64,000 nucleotides of DNA from Salinibacterium sp. Its GTDB lineage: Bacteria > Actinomycetota > Actinomycetes > Actinomycetales > Microbacteriaceae. The notes under the pieces were generated by a model. The model did not search any database. It saw nothing but the letters and a program-made list of their open reading frames with translations, and was not told the origin of the DNA. A program made the translations under genes and the position numbers. Positions 33,218-42,129 of this stretch are shown here, piece after piece. The DNA is taken from contig JADGNA010000008.1 in NCBI GenBank assembly GCA_015234465.1, positions 806,001-870,000 on the forward strand. The letters run 5' to 3'. Every line of letters starts with the position of its first letter. Position 1 is the stretch's first letter.

Positions 33218-33337
33218 ATGGACAAGGACAATCGCGAAGACTTCGACAAAGACGAGGTCAAGGAGGTCGCGCCAGACGTGGACCCCGAGACCAAGACGGA
33301 TGAAGAAGGCACCCCCGTCGAGAACCCGTCCGGTTGA
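33218..33337 (+). CDS. Small acidic protein (39 aa)
   Basis: ATG..TGA: MDKDNREDFDKDEVKEVAPDVDPETKTDEEGTPVENPSG*; too short for ORF track. Confidence 0.5.
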   Translation: MDKDNREDFDKDEVKEVAPDVDPETKTDEEGTPVENPSG

Positions 33338-33356
33338 GGCAGACAAGGAGCCCAGC

Positions 33357-33497
33357 ATGAGCGACAAGAACGAGAAGCCGGAGACCCCGGAGCACTTCGA
33401 TGAGCCCGGGGACAACACGGTCGAGAACAGCCAGGACGAGATGGGCGGCGGCTACGGCGGGCCGGCACCCGTGAATCCGGAGGACGAGCAGGCGTAG
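33357..33497 (+). CDS. Small acidic protein (46 aa)
   Basis: Preceded by acaaggag RBS; MSDKNEKPETPEHFDEPGDNTVENSQDEMGGGYGGPAPVNPEDEQA*. Confidence 0.6.
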   Translation: MSDKNEKPETPEHFDEPGDNTVENSQDEMGGGYGGPAPVNPEDEQA

Positions 33498-33572
33498 CGC
33501 TCGGCCGCACGCGGAGGAGCCCCAGTCGTGCGCCGGTAGACTGGCGTGGTCCCGCCCGCAGGAAGAAGCCCC

Positions 33573-34175
33573 GTGTCATCACGCCAGAACCCGGCCACAG
33601 CCAAGGCCGTCACCGCCGCCTACTGGCCGGTGCCGCTCACGCGCGCCGTCGTTGCGCTCGCGGTGGGCCTCGCCGTGACCTTCCTTGCCGACCACTCCCC
33701 CCGCGTCGGGCTGATCGCTCTCGGCGTGCTGGGCCTCGCCGGCGGTCTCGTCATCGCGCTGCTCGGGCGCGGCCGGGTCAGTGACCTGACGGTCTCCCGG
33801 ATGCTGACGGGGCAGGGCGCGCTCTCGGCCCTCATCGGCGCAATCTCCCTCACGCTTGCATTCACGGGTGCCGGCCTCGGTTCACTCCTGCTGCTCGCGA
33901 CGCTCTTCGCGGTGCTCACGGGCGCGCTCGAACTGTATGCGGGCATCCGCACCCGTCGCACGGTCGGCCGTGAGTGGATCACGGTGGGCGCTGGCACGAT
34001 CGTCTTCGCCCTCGTGCTGCTGATCGCGCCCCTCGACAGCATCGCCGTCGTCGGATTCATCGGCGCCTACGGCATCATCCTCGGCGTCTACCTCATGATC
34101 GCCGCATTCTCACTGAAGTGGGCGCAGGGCGAGACCGCCGCCGCCACACCCCCAAGCACAGGAGCAACACGATGA
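33573..34175 (+). CDS. Membrane protein, HdeD/DUF308-like
   Basis: GTG start VSSRQNPATAKAVTAAYWPVPLTRAVVALAVG; about 6 TM helices; LTGALELYAGIRTRR. Confidence 0.65.
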   Translation: MSSRQNPATAKAVTAAYWPVPLTRAVVALAVGLAVTFLADHSPRVGLIALGVLGLAGGLVIALLGRGRVSDLTVSRMLTGQGALSALIGAISLTLAFTGAGLGSLLLLATLFAVLTGALELYAGIRTRRTVGREWITVGAGTIVFALVLLIAPLDSIAVVGFIGAYGIILGVYLMIAAFSLKWAQGETAAATPPSTGATR

Positions 34176-34426
34176 GCCAGCCGAGCCGCAAAGACGTCAT
34201 GCGGCCCTACGAGTACCTCGGGATCGCGGCCGTGCTGGCCCTCTTCTGCGGGATCATCGCCCTCGCCACGACGCGCGACCCCATCGTCGCGGCCATCGGT
34301 TTCGGGGCGGTCTTCATCCTCGCCCTCATGACGCTCGCGCTCCTCGCGATGGCGATCAAGCCCGACGAGAAGGAACTCAGCGACCTCGAGGACCAGGACC
34401 GCAAGCAGGGCCCCAAGCTGCACTGA
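34172..34426 (+). CDS. Small two-TM membrane protein
   Basis: MSQPSRKDVMRPYEYLGIAAVLALFCGIIALATTRDPIVAAIGFGAVFILALMTLALLAMAIKPDEKELSDLEDQDRKQGPKLH; ATG overlaps preceding stop. Confidence 0.75.
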   Translation: MSQPSRKDVMRPYEYLGIAAVLALFCGIIALATTRDPIVAAIGFGAVFILALMTLALLAMAIKPDEKELSDLEDQDRKQGPKLH

Positions 34427-34464
34427 GCGGATGCGCATCCGCTCGACCCCTGATGTCGAGTCCT

Positions 34465-34551
34465 GAGTGCCGAGCGTTCTGAGCGCCGAGCGTTCTGAGT
34501 GCCGAGCACCGGCGCCACCGCTCAGGGCGTTCGCGCCGGTGCTCGACACTC
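34465..34551. terminator. 16-bp tandem repeat (x3) merging into a long hairpin between convergent genes
   Basis: gagtgccgagcgttct / gagcgccgagcgttct / gagtgccgag...; stem GAGTGCCGAGCACCGGCG ... CGCCGGTGCTCGACACTC (34497-34551). Confidence 0.75.
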
Positions 34552-34560
34552 GTCTCGAAC

Positions 34561-35946
34561 TCAGCCGTTGAGCCGGTCGACCAGTTTCGAGGCGAGCCCC
34601 GTGTAGTCGTGCGGGGTCAGGGCCCGCAGGCGCGCCTTCGCCTCATCGCCGATGTCGAGCCCGTCGACGAACTCCACGAGCTGCTCCTGGTCGACGCGGT
34701 TGCCGCGCGTGAGCTTCTTCAGCAGCGCATAGGGATCGCTGATGGCGCTGCGGCCGGCCGTGACCTCGGCGCGCACGACCGTCTGGATCGCCTCCGCGAG
34801 CACCTCCCAGTTGCCATCGAGGTCGGATGCGAGCCGCGCCTCGTTGAGATTGATCTCGGCGAGCCCGCGCTGGATGTTGTCGATCGCGAGCAGGGAGTGG
34901 CCGAAGGCGACACCGATGTTGCGCTGCGTCGTCGAGTCCGTGAGGTCGCGCTGCAGCCGTGAGGTCACGAGCGTCTGCGCGAGGGATTCGAGCAGCGCCC
35001 CCGCGATCTCGAGGTTTGCCTCCGCGTTCTCGAAGCGGATGGGGTTGATCTTGTGCGGCATGGTCGAGGAACCAGTGGCCCCCTCGACCGGGATCTGCGT
35101 GAAGTAGCCCATAGAGATGTAGGTCCAGACATCCGTGCACAGGTTGTGGAGGATGCGACCCGCGTGGTTCATGGCCTGGTAGAGCTCGGCCTGCCAGTCG
35201 TGCGACTCGATCTGCGTCGTGAGCGGGTTGAAGGTGAGGCCGAGGCCCTCAACGAACTGCTGCGAGAGGGTGGGCCAGTCGAGGCTCGGCTCCGCGATCG
35301 CGTGCGCCGCGAAGGTGCCCGTCGCCCCGCTGAACTTGCCGAGGTACTCGACGGCCTCGATGCGACGGATGACGCGGCGCAGGCGGTGCACGAAGACCGC
35401 GAGTTCCTTGCCCATCGTCGTGGGGGTCGCGGGCTGACCGTGGGTGAGGGCGAGCATCGGCACGTCGCGGTGCTGCTCGGCCCGTGCGGAGAGCGTGTCG
35501 ACGAGGGTCGTGAGCCTCGGCATCCACACGCCTTCGACGGCCGCGCGCACCGTGAGCGCGTAGGAGAGGTTGTTGATGTCCTCGCTCGTGCAGGCGAAGT
35601 GGGTGAGCTCTGCGATGCTGTCGAGGCCGAGGCGGGTGAGCTGCGCCCGCACGTAGTACTCGACCGCCTTGACGTCGTGGCGGGTGACGGCCTCCTCGCG
35701 GGCGAGCGCGTCGATCGCCTCCTGGTCGAAATCGGTGACGACGGCGCGCAGCGCGGCCTTCTGCTCATCGCCGAGCGACGTCGAGCCGAAGAGTGAGCGG
35801 TCGGTGAGGAAGATCAGCCACTCGACCTCGACCTGCACGCGCGCCCGGTTGAGGCCCGCCTCGGAGAGGTGCTCACCGAGGTCGCTCACGGCGGCGCGGT
35901 AGCGACCGTCGAGGGGGCTGAGGGGCTGGAGGGGTAGGTGGGTCAT
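34561..35946 (-). CDS. purB: Adenylosuccinate lyase
   Basis: ATG at 35946 MTHLPLQPLSPLDGRYRAAVSDL; GSSTMPHKINPIRFENAEANLE. Confidence 0.97.
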   Translation of the reverse strand: MTHLPLQPLSPLDGRYRAAVSDLGEHLSEAGLNRARVQVEVEWLIFLTDRSLFGSTSLGDEQKAALRAVVTDFDQEAIDALAREEAVTRHDVKAVEYYVRAQLTRLGLDSIAELTHFACTSEDINNLSYALTVRAAVEGVWMPRLTTLVDTLSARAEQHRDVPMLALTHGQPATPTTMGKELAVFVHRLRRVIRRIEAVEYLGKFSGATGTFAAHAIAEPSLDWPTLSQQFVEGLGLTFNPLTTQIESHDWQAELYQAMNHAGRILHNLCTDVWTYISMGYFTQIPVEGATGSSTMPHKINPIRFENAEANLEIAGALLESLAQTLVTSRLQRDLTDSTTQRNIGVAFGHSLLAIDNIQRGLAEINLNEARLASDLDGNWEVLAEAIQTVVRAEVTAGRSAISDPYALLKKLTRGNRVDQEQLVEFVDGLDIGDEAKARLRALTPHDYTGLASKLVDRLNG

Positions 35947-36464
35947 GAAACTCCTCGCCGGAGGGCCGGCTCTATCTGGCGGAACAGTGCCGCGCTTGCC
36001 TGGTGGATCATCCTCAGCACCCTGTCGAACAGGGCCGCGTCGGAATAGTAGGGGTCGGGAACGTCGACGAGATGCTCGTCGGGGTCGAAGCTGAGCAGCA
36101 GGTGCACCTTGCTGCGGTCGGCGGGGGTCTGCGCCCAGTTCTTGAGGATGCGTTCCTGGCTGCGGTCGAAGGCGACCACGAGGTCGAACTGCTGGAACCA
36201 GTCCGGGTCGAACTGCCGCGCGCGGTGCGAGGCCCCGTCGTAGCCGTGCTCGCTCAGCGCCGTCAGGGTGCGGGTGTCGGACCGCTCGCCAACATGCCAG
36301 TCGCCCGTGCCGGCCGACATGACGGAGATGAGCGAGTCGCATCCGGCTCTGCTCACGATGTCACGGAACACAGTCTCGGCCATGGGAGACCGGCAGATGT
36401 TGCCCGTGCACACGAAGCAGATACGAAAGAGCGCCGAATCGTCAAGTGGCCGCTCGAAGCTCAT
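35943..36464 (-). CDS. Low-molecular-weight protein-tyrosine-phosphatase
   Basis: FRICFVCTGNICRSPMAETVF (CX5R P-loop); VPDPYYSD. Confidence 0.92.
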   Translation of the reverse strand: MSFERPLDDSALFRICFVCTGNICRSPMAETVFRDIVSRAGCDSLISVMSAGTGDWHVGERSDTRTLTALSEHGYDGASHRARQFDPDWFQQFDLVVAFDRSQERILKNWAQTPADRSKVHLLLSFDPDEHLVDVPDPYYSDAALFDRVLRMIHQASAALFRQIEPALRRGVS

Positions 36465-36619
36465 GCCGCTCATTGTCTCGCAGTTCTTGCCGGGCCGCAG
36501 CAGCGGGCTTCCTCCCCAGCCGACGGATGCCGCGGCTCTCCCCCGCTCACACGTCGCCGCATCAGAGCCAGCTGCTCCCTCGGCAGGCTCGGGGGACGCC
36601 AACGACAGGGAGAACCCGG

Positions 36620-36853
36620 GTGGATCGCATCCTCGAACTGCAGAAGAACATCATCGCGAACGAACTGTCTCGCCTTGAGGAAGCGAGAGCTGGGCTGCCT
36701 CCCCTCGCCGACGGCGAGTGGCTCGGGCCGGCCCACAGTGCCTACCTGGTGTGGCTCGCGAAGATTCACTGTGATGCGGGTGAGGTGCGCGACAGCCTGC
36801 GCACCGCGTTGAGTGACGCACGCCGTTCCGTCGAGACGACCGGCGGATGCTGA
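36620..36853 (+). CDS. Small helical protein, WXG100-like
   Basis: GTG 36620 VDRILELQKNIIANELSRLEEARAGLPPLADGEWLGPAHSAYLVWLAKIHCDAGEVRDSLRTALSDARRSVETTGGC. Confidence 0.5.
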   Translation: MDRILELQKNIIANELSRLEEARAGLPPLADGEWLGPAHSAYLVWLAKIHCDAGEVRDSLRTALSDARRSVETTGGC

Positions 36854-38265
36854 TGGCAGGCGACCTCACCGTCTTCGGGGGAGGCACAACCCGCGTGGCG
36901 ACCGAGGAGCTCTCGGCGAACGCGACGCGGCTGCGCGACTTCGCCCGCGCGACTCAGGGCATCCGCATGCGCCTCGCGATGCTTGATGGCGCCATCAACC
37001 CCGGACTGCTCGCGGCGATCGACGCCCCCATGTCGGCGGCGCGCGCGAACGAAACTGTCGACGACTGCCTGACCGCGCTGTGGTTCTCGTCCCTCGGGGC
37101 CGAGGCCCTGGCAATGGCATTGGATGCCGCGGCCGGGGCCTATGGCATGGCGGATGCCGCGAGCGACGCCATACTGCGCAGCATGGCGGGCAGGATCGCC
37201 CACACCGTCGGGCTCCTGTGGCCGTTCGCGCTTGCCGCGTCGACTCCACTCGCGCTCTTCGCGTTCGGAGCGTGGCAGAGCGCGTCCGAAACGCAGCGGC
37301 AGGATGCCCTCACCTGGGTCACCTCCCACAGGGGCCTGCTGAGCGACCCCCGATTCGTTGAGTTCGTGCGCCTCGCCGTCTCGAGTGCCGACGAGTTCGG
37401 CGCCGGAGTCGCGGGCATCCCATGGGAGGTCACCGCCCTCCTCGGCGATGAAGCCCTCGGGATACTCGGATTCTCCACCACGGTCGCGACAGTGACAGGG
37501 ATCGCCCGAATGACGGGGCACCTCAGCGAGACGCCGGTCAAGGTCGAAGCGCGAAAGGCGCAGACCACCGAACCCGCAAGCTCGTTCGAGGAACTCGCGG
37601 GGCGTGTCCCCGACGGTGAGGAGCAGATCCGCATCGAACGCGTCGCTGTGCCGGACGGACCGGACTCCTACTTCGTCTACCTCGGCGGCACGCGCGATGG
37701 CTCGCTGCTCACCGGCGGAGAGGCATTCGACATGGCGAGCAACCTGGGAGCGCTCGCCGACGACTCGCGATTCGAGATGGGGGATGCGGGCTCGAAACGG
37801 GCTCTCCACGCGGCGATGCTTGCGGCCGGAATAGGCCCGGAGAACCCGGTGGCGTTCATCGGCTACTCGCAGGGTGCGGCCGTCGCGCTCGACTCCGCCA
37901 ATGACGGGATCTTCAACGTGAAGGCCGTGTATTCACTCGGCGGACCGACCGGGGAGATCACTGTGCCCGACGGTGTGGCATACCTCGCGCTGGAGCACGA
38001 GGAAGACATCGTTCCCGCAGTGGGCGGCGTGCACCGCGACCGCGACACGATCGTGGTGCGGGCATCCTCCTTCGACGGAGCCGAGCCGGAAGGCAACGCG
38101 CCGCTCCCAGCCCACGATCTCGGGCGGTATCGCGAGACCTCAGCGCATCTCGACAGTGCGCACGACCAACGCGTGAGGGACTTCGGAGGGAACCTGCACG
38201 GGATGCTCGCGGGCGCTACCGCTGTCGAGTCCCAGCTCTGGCACGCACGGCGGGTGGCCCCGTGA
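36847..38265 (+). CDS. Alpha/beta-hydrolase-fold protein with helical N-terminal domain
   Basis: GxSxG nucleophile elbow VAFIGYSQGAAVAL; candidate Asp EEDIVP and His AHDLGRY; N-terminal ~250 aa helical Ala-rich. Confidence 0.7.
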   Translation: MLMAGDLTVFGGGTTRVATEELSANATRLRDFARATQGIRMRLAMLDGAINPGLLAAIDAPMSAARANETVDDCLTALWFSSLGAEALAMALDAAAGAYGMADAASDAILRSMAGRIAHTVGLLWPFALAASTPLALFAFGAWQSASETQRQDALTWVTSHRGLLSDPRFVEFVRLAVSSADEFGAGVAGIPWEVTALLGDEALGILGFSTTVATVTGIARMTGHLSETPVKVEARKAQTTEPASSFEELAGRVPDGEEQIRIERVAVPDGPDSYFVYLGGTRDGSLLTGGEAFDMASNLGALADDSRFEMGDAGSKRALHAAMLAAGIGPENPVAFIGYSQGAAVALDSANDGIFNVKAVYSLGGPTGEITVPDGVAYLALEHEEDIVPAVGGVHRDRDTIVVRASSFDGAEPEGNAPLPAHDLGRYRETSAHLDSAHDQRVRDFGGNLHGMLAGATAVESQLWHARRVAP

Positions 38266-38271
38266 GCAGCG

Positions 38272-38673
38272 TCAGCGCTTCGCGCTCTTGCCGACGACGG
38301 GGCGAACGACGATCGAGATGATCCAGCCGAGGAAGGCGAGCACGAGCGCGCCGAGCACGCCCCACCAGAAGCCGTCCACGACGAGACCGAAGCCGATTCC
38401 CTCCGAGATCCACGCCACGAGCAGGAGGAGCAGGGCATTCACGACGAGCGAGATCAGGCCGAGCGTGAGGATGTAGAGGGGAAACGCGACGATGCGGATC
38501 AGGTTGCCGATGATGCCGTTGACGACGCCGAAGATGAGCGCCACCAGGAGGAAGGTCAGCAGGGTCGCCGTCGTGTCACCCGGCTCGAACGACACGACAT
38601 CGACCCCCGCGACGATGAGCGTCGTCAGCCAGAGAGCGAAGGCATTGATGAGGAGCCGCACGAGGAAACGCAT
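38272..38673 (-). CDS. Phage holin family protein (four-TM, actinobacterial type)
   Basis: MRFLVRLLINAFALWLTTLIVAGVDVVSF...LLTFLLVALIFGVVNGIIGNLIRIVAFPLYILTLGLISLVVNALLLLLVAWI. Confidence 0.8.
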   Translation of the reverse strand: MRFLVRLLINAFALWLTTLIVAGVDVVSFEPGDTTATLLTFLLVALIFGVVNGIIGNLIRIVAFPLYILTLGLISLVVNALLLLLVAWISEGIGFGLVVDGFWWGVLGALVLAFLGWIISIVVRPVVGKSAKR

Positions 38674-38764
38674 GGCTCCACTATCCCAGTGCCCGGTTGG
38701 CGAGGCAATGACACCCAGGGGGCAGGCCGGGAGCAGCGGGCCACCGAACAATAGAGTTGACGAC

Positions 38765-39868
38765 GTGAGTCGCCCCGAGAGCAGCCCCGTCCGCATCCGC
38801 CCCGAGATCCTGCAAGCCGTCGCCTACCAGCAGGGCAAGCCGGCGCCCGCGGATGCCTTCAAGCTGTCGTCGAACGAGAACCCGTACCCGACGCATCCGG
38901 CGGTCATGGCGGCGATCGCCTCGACCGAACCCAACCGCTACCCGGATGCCCTCGCGGGCGGCGTGCGCGCGAGGCTCGCCGAGCGCTACGGCGTCGACCT
39001 GGGGCGGGTGCACGTCGGCTCGGGTTCCGTCGCCGTGCTGGCGCAGCTCATCTCCGCCGTCGCGGGGCCGGGGGACGAGGTGCTCTACGCCTGGCGGTCC
39101 TTCGAGGCCTACCCGGGGCTCGTGACGGTGGCCGGAGCGACGAGCGTCATGGTGCCGTTGCGCGCAGACCAGGGCCACGACATCGACGCCATGAGCGCCG
39201 CGATCACCCCGCACACGCGCGCCGTGATCGTCTGCTCCCCCAACAACCCCACGGGAACCATCGTCACCCGCGAGGAGTTCGAGCGGCTCATGGCGGCAGT
39301 GCCCGCCGACGTGCTCGTCATGCTCGACGAGGCCTACATCGAGTTCGTGGCCGATGACTCCGCCGTGCGTGGGCCGGAGTTCCTCGACCGGTACCGCAAC
39401 CTGGTCGTGCTGCGCACCTTCTCCAAGGCCTACGGCCTGGCCGGCCTCCGCATCGGGTACGCCCTCGGGGACCCGGTCGTCCTGGGAGCCGCGCGCACGG
39501 CCGCGATCCCGCTCTCCGTCACGGAGGCGGCACAGCGCGGGGCGCTCGCCGCCCTCGACCACGAGGGCGAGCTCCTCGAGCAGGTGCGCGAGCTCGCCGA
39601 GCGCCGCGACGAGGTTTGGCGACGACTGGACGAGATGGGAGCTCCCGTGCCGCAGCCGCACGGAAACTTCGTGTGGTTCCCGGCTTCCGGCGCCGCGGCA
39701 TCCGTCGCCGAGGTGTTCCTGCGCCACGGAATCGTCGCCAGGGCACTCGGCGATGACGGCGTCAGGGTGACGATCGGCGAGGCCGAATCTGTTGAGAAAC
39801 TCCTAAGCGCCGCGCGGGAGGTTGTGGAGAACCTAGCAACGGGGTCACAGGGGCCCGCGTTAGATTAG
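38765..39868 (+). CDS. Histidinol-phosphate aminotransferase-like PLP enzyme
   Basis: FKLSSNENPYPTHPAVMAAIA; NPTGTIVTREEF; VVLRTFSKAYGLAGLRIGYALG. Confidence 0.9.
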   Translation: MSRPESSPVRIRPEILQAVAYQQGKPAPADAFKLSSNENPYPTHPAVMAAIASTEPNRYPDALAGGVRARLAERYGVDLGRVHVGSGSVAVLAQLISAVAGPGDEVLYAWRSFEAYPGLVTVAGATSVMVPLRADQGHDIDAMSAAITPHTRAVIVCSPNNPTGTIVTREEFERLMAAVPADVLVMLDEAYIEFVADDSAVRGPEFLDRYRNLVVLRTFSKAYGLAGLRIGYALGDPVVLGAARTAAIPLSVTEAAQRGALAALDHEGELLEQVRELAERRDEVWRRLDEMGAPVPQPHGNFVWFPASGAAASVAEVFLRHGIVARALGDDGVRVTIGEAESVEKLLSAAREVVENLATGSQGPALD

Positions 39869-39956
39869 ATGCTTGCCGCCCGCGAGCGGCTCCCGCCGCT
39901 CGCCCCAGCGGCACACGCACCGAAGCTCACGACACAAGGACAGCGAGGTCAGCGGC

Positions 39957-41072
39957 ATGGCACAGACGGAAGACATGGTGCAGTTGCTGACCCCTTCAGG
40001 GGAGCTCGCCACGAGTGGCGTCGCCGCCGAATACCTGCAGTACGTCGAGGCGCTCAGCGACGAGGATCTCCGCGGATTCCACCGCGACATGGTCAGGAGC
40101 CGGGCCTTCGACACGGAGGCGGAGAACCTCCAGCGCCAGGGCCAGATGGCACTGTGGCCGCCGAACCGTGGGCAGGAGGCCGCCCAGGTCGGCTCGGCCC
40201 GCGCCGCCCGCCGCCAGGACCACATCTTCCCCGCCTACCGCGAGCACGCCGTCGGCATGATCCGCGGCCTTGACCCGCTCAAGCTCATCGAGATGATGCG
40301 CGGCAACAGCCACGGCGGGTGGGACCCGGCCGAGACCGGCAACTTCCACCTCTACACGCTCGTGATCGGCTCGCACGCCCTCCACGCGACCGGCTATGCG
40401 ATGGGCATCGGCCTCGACGGCAAGACCGGCACGGGGGATGCCGAGCGAGACGAGGCGGTCATCGTCTACTTCGGTGACGGCGCGACCTCGCAAGGCGACG
40501 TGAGCGAGGCCTTCGTCTTCGCCGCGAGCTACCAGACGCCGCAGGTCTTCTTCATCCAGAACAACCAGTGGGCGATCTCGGTGCCGGTCAGCGTGCAGTC
40601 GCGCATCCCCCTCTACCTCCGCCCGCGCGGCTTCGGCATCCCGAGCGTGCAGGTCGACGGCAACGACGTGCTCGCGAGCTACGCCGTCTCCGCGAAGCAC
40701 CTCGACGACGCCCGCGCCGGCCGCGGCCCGAGCCTCATCGAGGCGATGACCTACCGCATGGGCGCACACACGACCTCCGACGACCCCACGAAGTACCGCA
40801 CGAACGACGAGACGGAGTCGTGGCTCGCCCGCGACCCCATCGCGCGCTTCGAGTCCTACCTTCGCGGCCGCGGCGAGTCCGACGCCTTCTTCGCGAGCGT
40901 CGCCGAGGAGGCCGCCGACCTGGCGGCGGATGTGCGACGGCGCACGCTCGAGCTGCAGGCGCCACCCGCATCCGTCGCCTTCGAGCACGTCTACAGCGAG
41001 CCCCACCCGGTGACGCAGTCGCAATACGAGTGGCTGCGCGAATACGAGGCATCCCTCGGAGGTGACGCATGA
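39957..41072 (+). CDS. Thiamine-dependent 2-oxoacid dehydrogenase E1 component, alpha subunit
   Basis: GDGATSQGDVSEAFVFAASYQTPQVFFIQNNQWAISVP TPP-binding motif. Confidence 0.92.
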   Translation: MAQTEDMVQLLTPSGELATSGVAAEYLQYVEALSDEDLRGFHRDMVRSRAFDTEAENLQRQGQMALWPPNRGQEAAQVGSARAARRQDHIFPAYREHAVGMIRGLDPLKLIEMMRGNSHGGWDPAETGNFHLYTLVIGSHALHATGYAMGIGLDGKTGTGDAERDEAVIVYFGDGATSQGDVSEAFVFAASYQTPQVFFIQNNQWAISVPVSVQSRIPLYLRPRGFGIPSVQVDGNDVLASYAVSAKHLDDARAGRGPSLIEAMTYRMGAHTTSDDPTKYRTNDETESWLARDPIARFESYLRGRGESDAFFASVAEEAADLAADVRRRTLELQAPPASVAFEHVYSEPHPVTQSQYEWLREYEASLGGDA

Positions 41073-42106
41073 GCCAGCACGGCACCATGACCGACAAGGG
41101 GGCGGATGCCGCGACCCTGACCGAGCGCGACATCCAGGAGCTCCCCCTCGCCAAGGCCCTCAACGCGGGCCTGCGCAAGGCGATGGAGGACGACGACCGC
41201 GTGCTCCTCATGGGTGAGGACATCGGACCACTCGGCGGGGTGTTCCGCGTCACGGAGCACCTGCACCGCGACTTCGGGCCGAAGCGCGTCATGGACACGC
41301 CACTCGCGGAGTCCGGCATCATCGGCACCGCGATCGGCCTCGCCATGCGCGGCTACCGGCCCGTCTGCGAGATCCAGTTTGACGGCTTCATCTTCCCCGG
41401 CTTCGACCAGATCACGACCCAGCTGGCCAAGATGACGAGCCGCCACCAGGGCGCCGTCACGATGCCGGTCGTCATCCGTGTGCCCTACGGCGGACACATC
41501 GGCGCGGTCGAGCACCACCAGGAGAGCCCCGAGGCCTACTTCGCCCACACGGCCGGCCTCCGACTCGTGAGCCCCAGCACTCCCCACGACGCCTACTGGA
41601 TGATCCAGGAGGCGATCGCAAGCAACGATCCAGTGATGTTCTTCGAGCCGAAGAGCCGCTACTGGCACAAGGGTCCCGTCGATCTCAGTTCCAACGTCGC
41701 CGCGCTGCACTCGAGCAAGGTCGTGCGCACGGGCGAGGACGTCACGCTCGTCGGGCACGGAGCCATGGTCAACGTGCTCATGCAGGCGGCGGAGATCGCG
41801 GCGGGCGAGGGCACGAGCATCGAGGTCGTCGACCTGCGCTCACTCTCCCCCATCGACTACGCGCCCATCATCGAGTCGGTGCGCAAGACGGGCCGGCTCG
41901 TCGTCGCATCCGAGGCGCCAGGTTTCGTCAGCATCCCCTCGGAGATCGCCGCAACCGTGACCGAGCAGGCCTTCTACTCGCTCGAGGCGCCCGTGCTGCG
42001 GGTCTCGGGCTTCGACGTGCCCTTCCCGCCGGCCAAGCTCGAGACGGCCTACCTGCCCGACCCCGACCGCGTGCTCGAAGCGGTCGACCGGGCGCTCGCA
42101 TACTGA
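41069..42106 (+). CDS. 2-oxoacid dehydrogenase E1 component, beta subunit
   Basis: [51 protein letters not shown]. Confidence 0.94.
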   Translation: MSQHGTMTDKGADAATLTERDIQELPLAKALNAGLRKAMEDDDRVLLMGEDIGPLGGVFRVTEHLHRDFGPKRVMDTPLAESGIIGTAIGLAMRGYRPVCEIQFDGFIFPGFDQITTQLAKMTSRHQGAVTMPVVIRVPYGGHIGAVEHHQESPEAYFAHTAGLRLVSPSTPHDAYWMIQEAIASNDPVMFFEPKSRYWHKGPVDLSSNVAALHSSKVVRTGEDVTLVGHGAMVNVLMQAAEIAAGEGTSIEVVDLRSLSPIDYAPIIESVRKTGRLVVASEAPGFVSIPSEIAATVTEQAFYSLEAPVLRVSGFDVPFPPAKLETAYLPDPDRVLEAVDRALAY

Positions 42107-42129
42107 GCCCGACAGACAAGGACACCACC

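Noticed and set aside
35947-36342. N-terminal extension of the purB ORF
   Set aside because: Overlaps the in-frame phosphatase gene; the purB start motif MTHLPLQPLSPLDGRYR fits family N-termini
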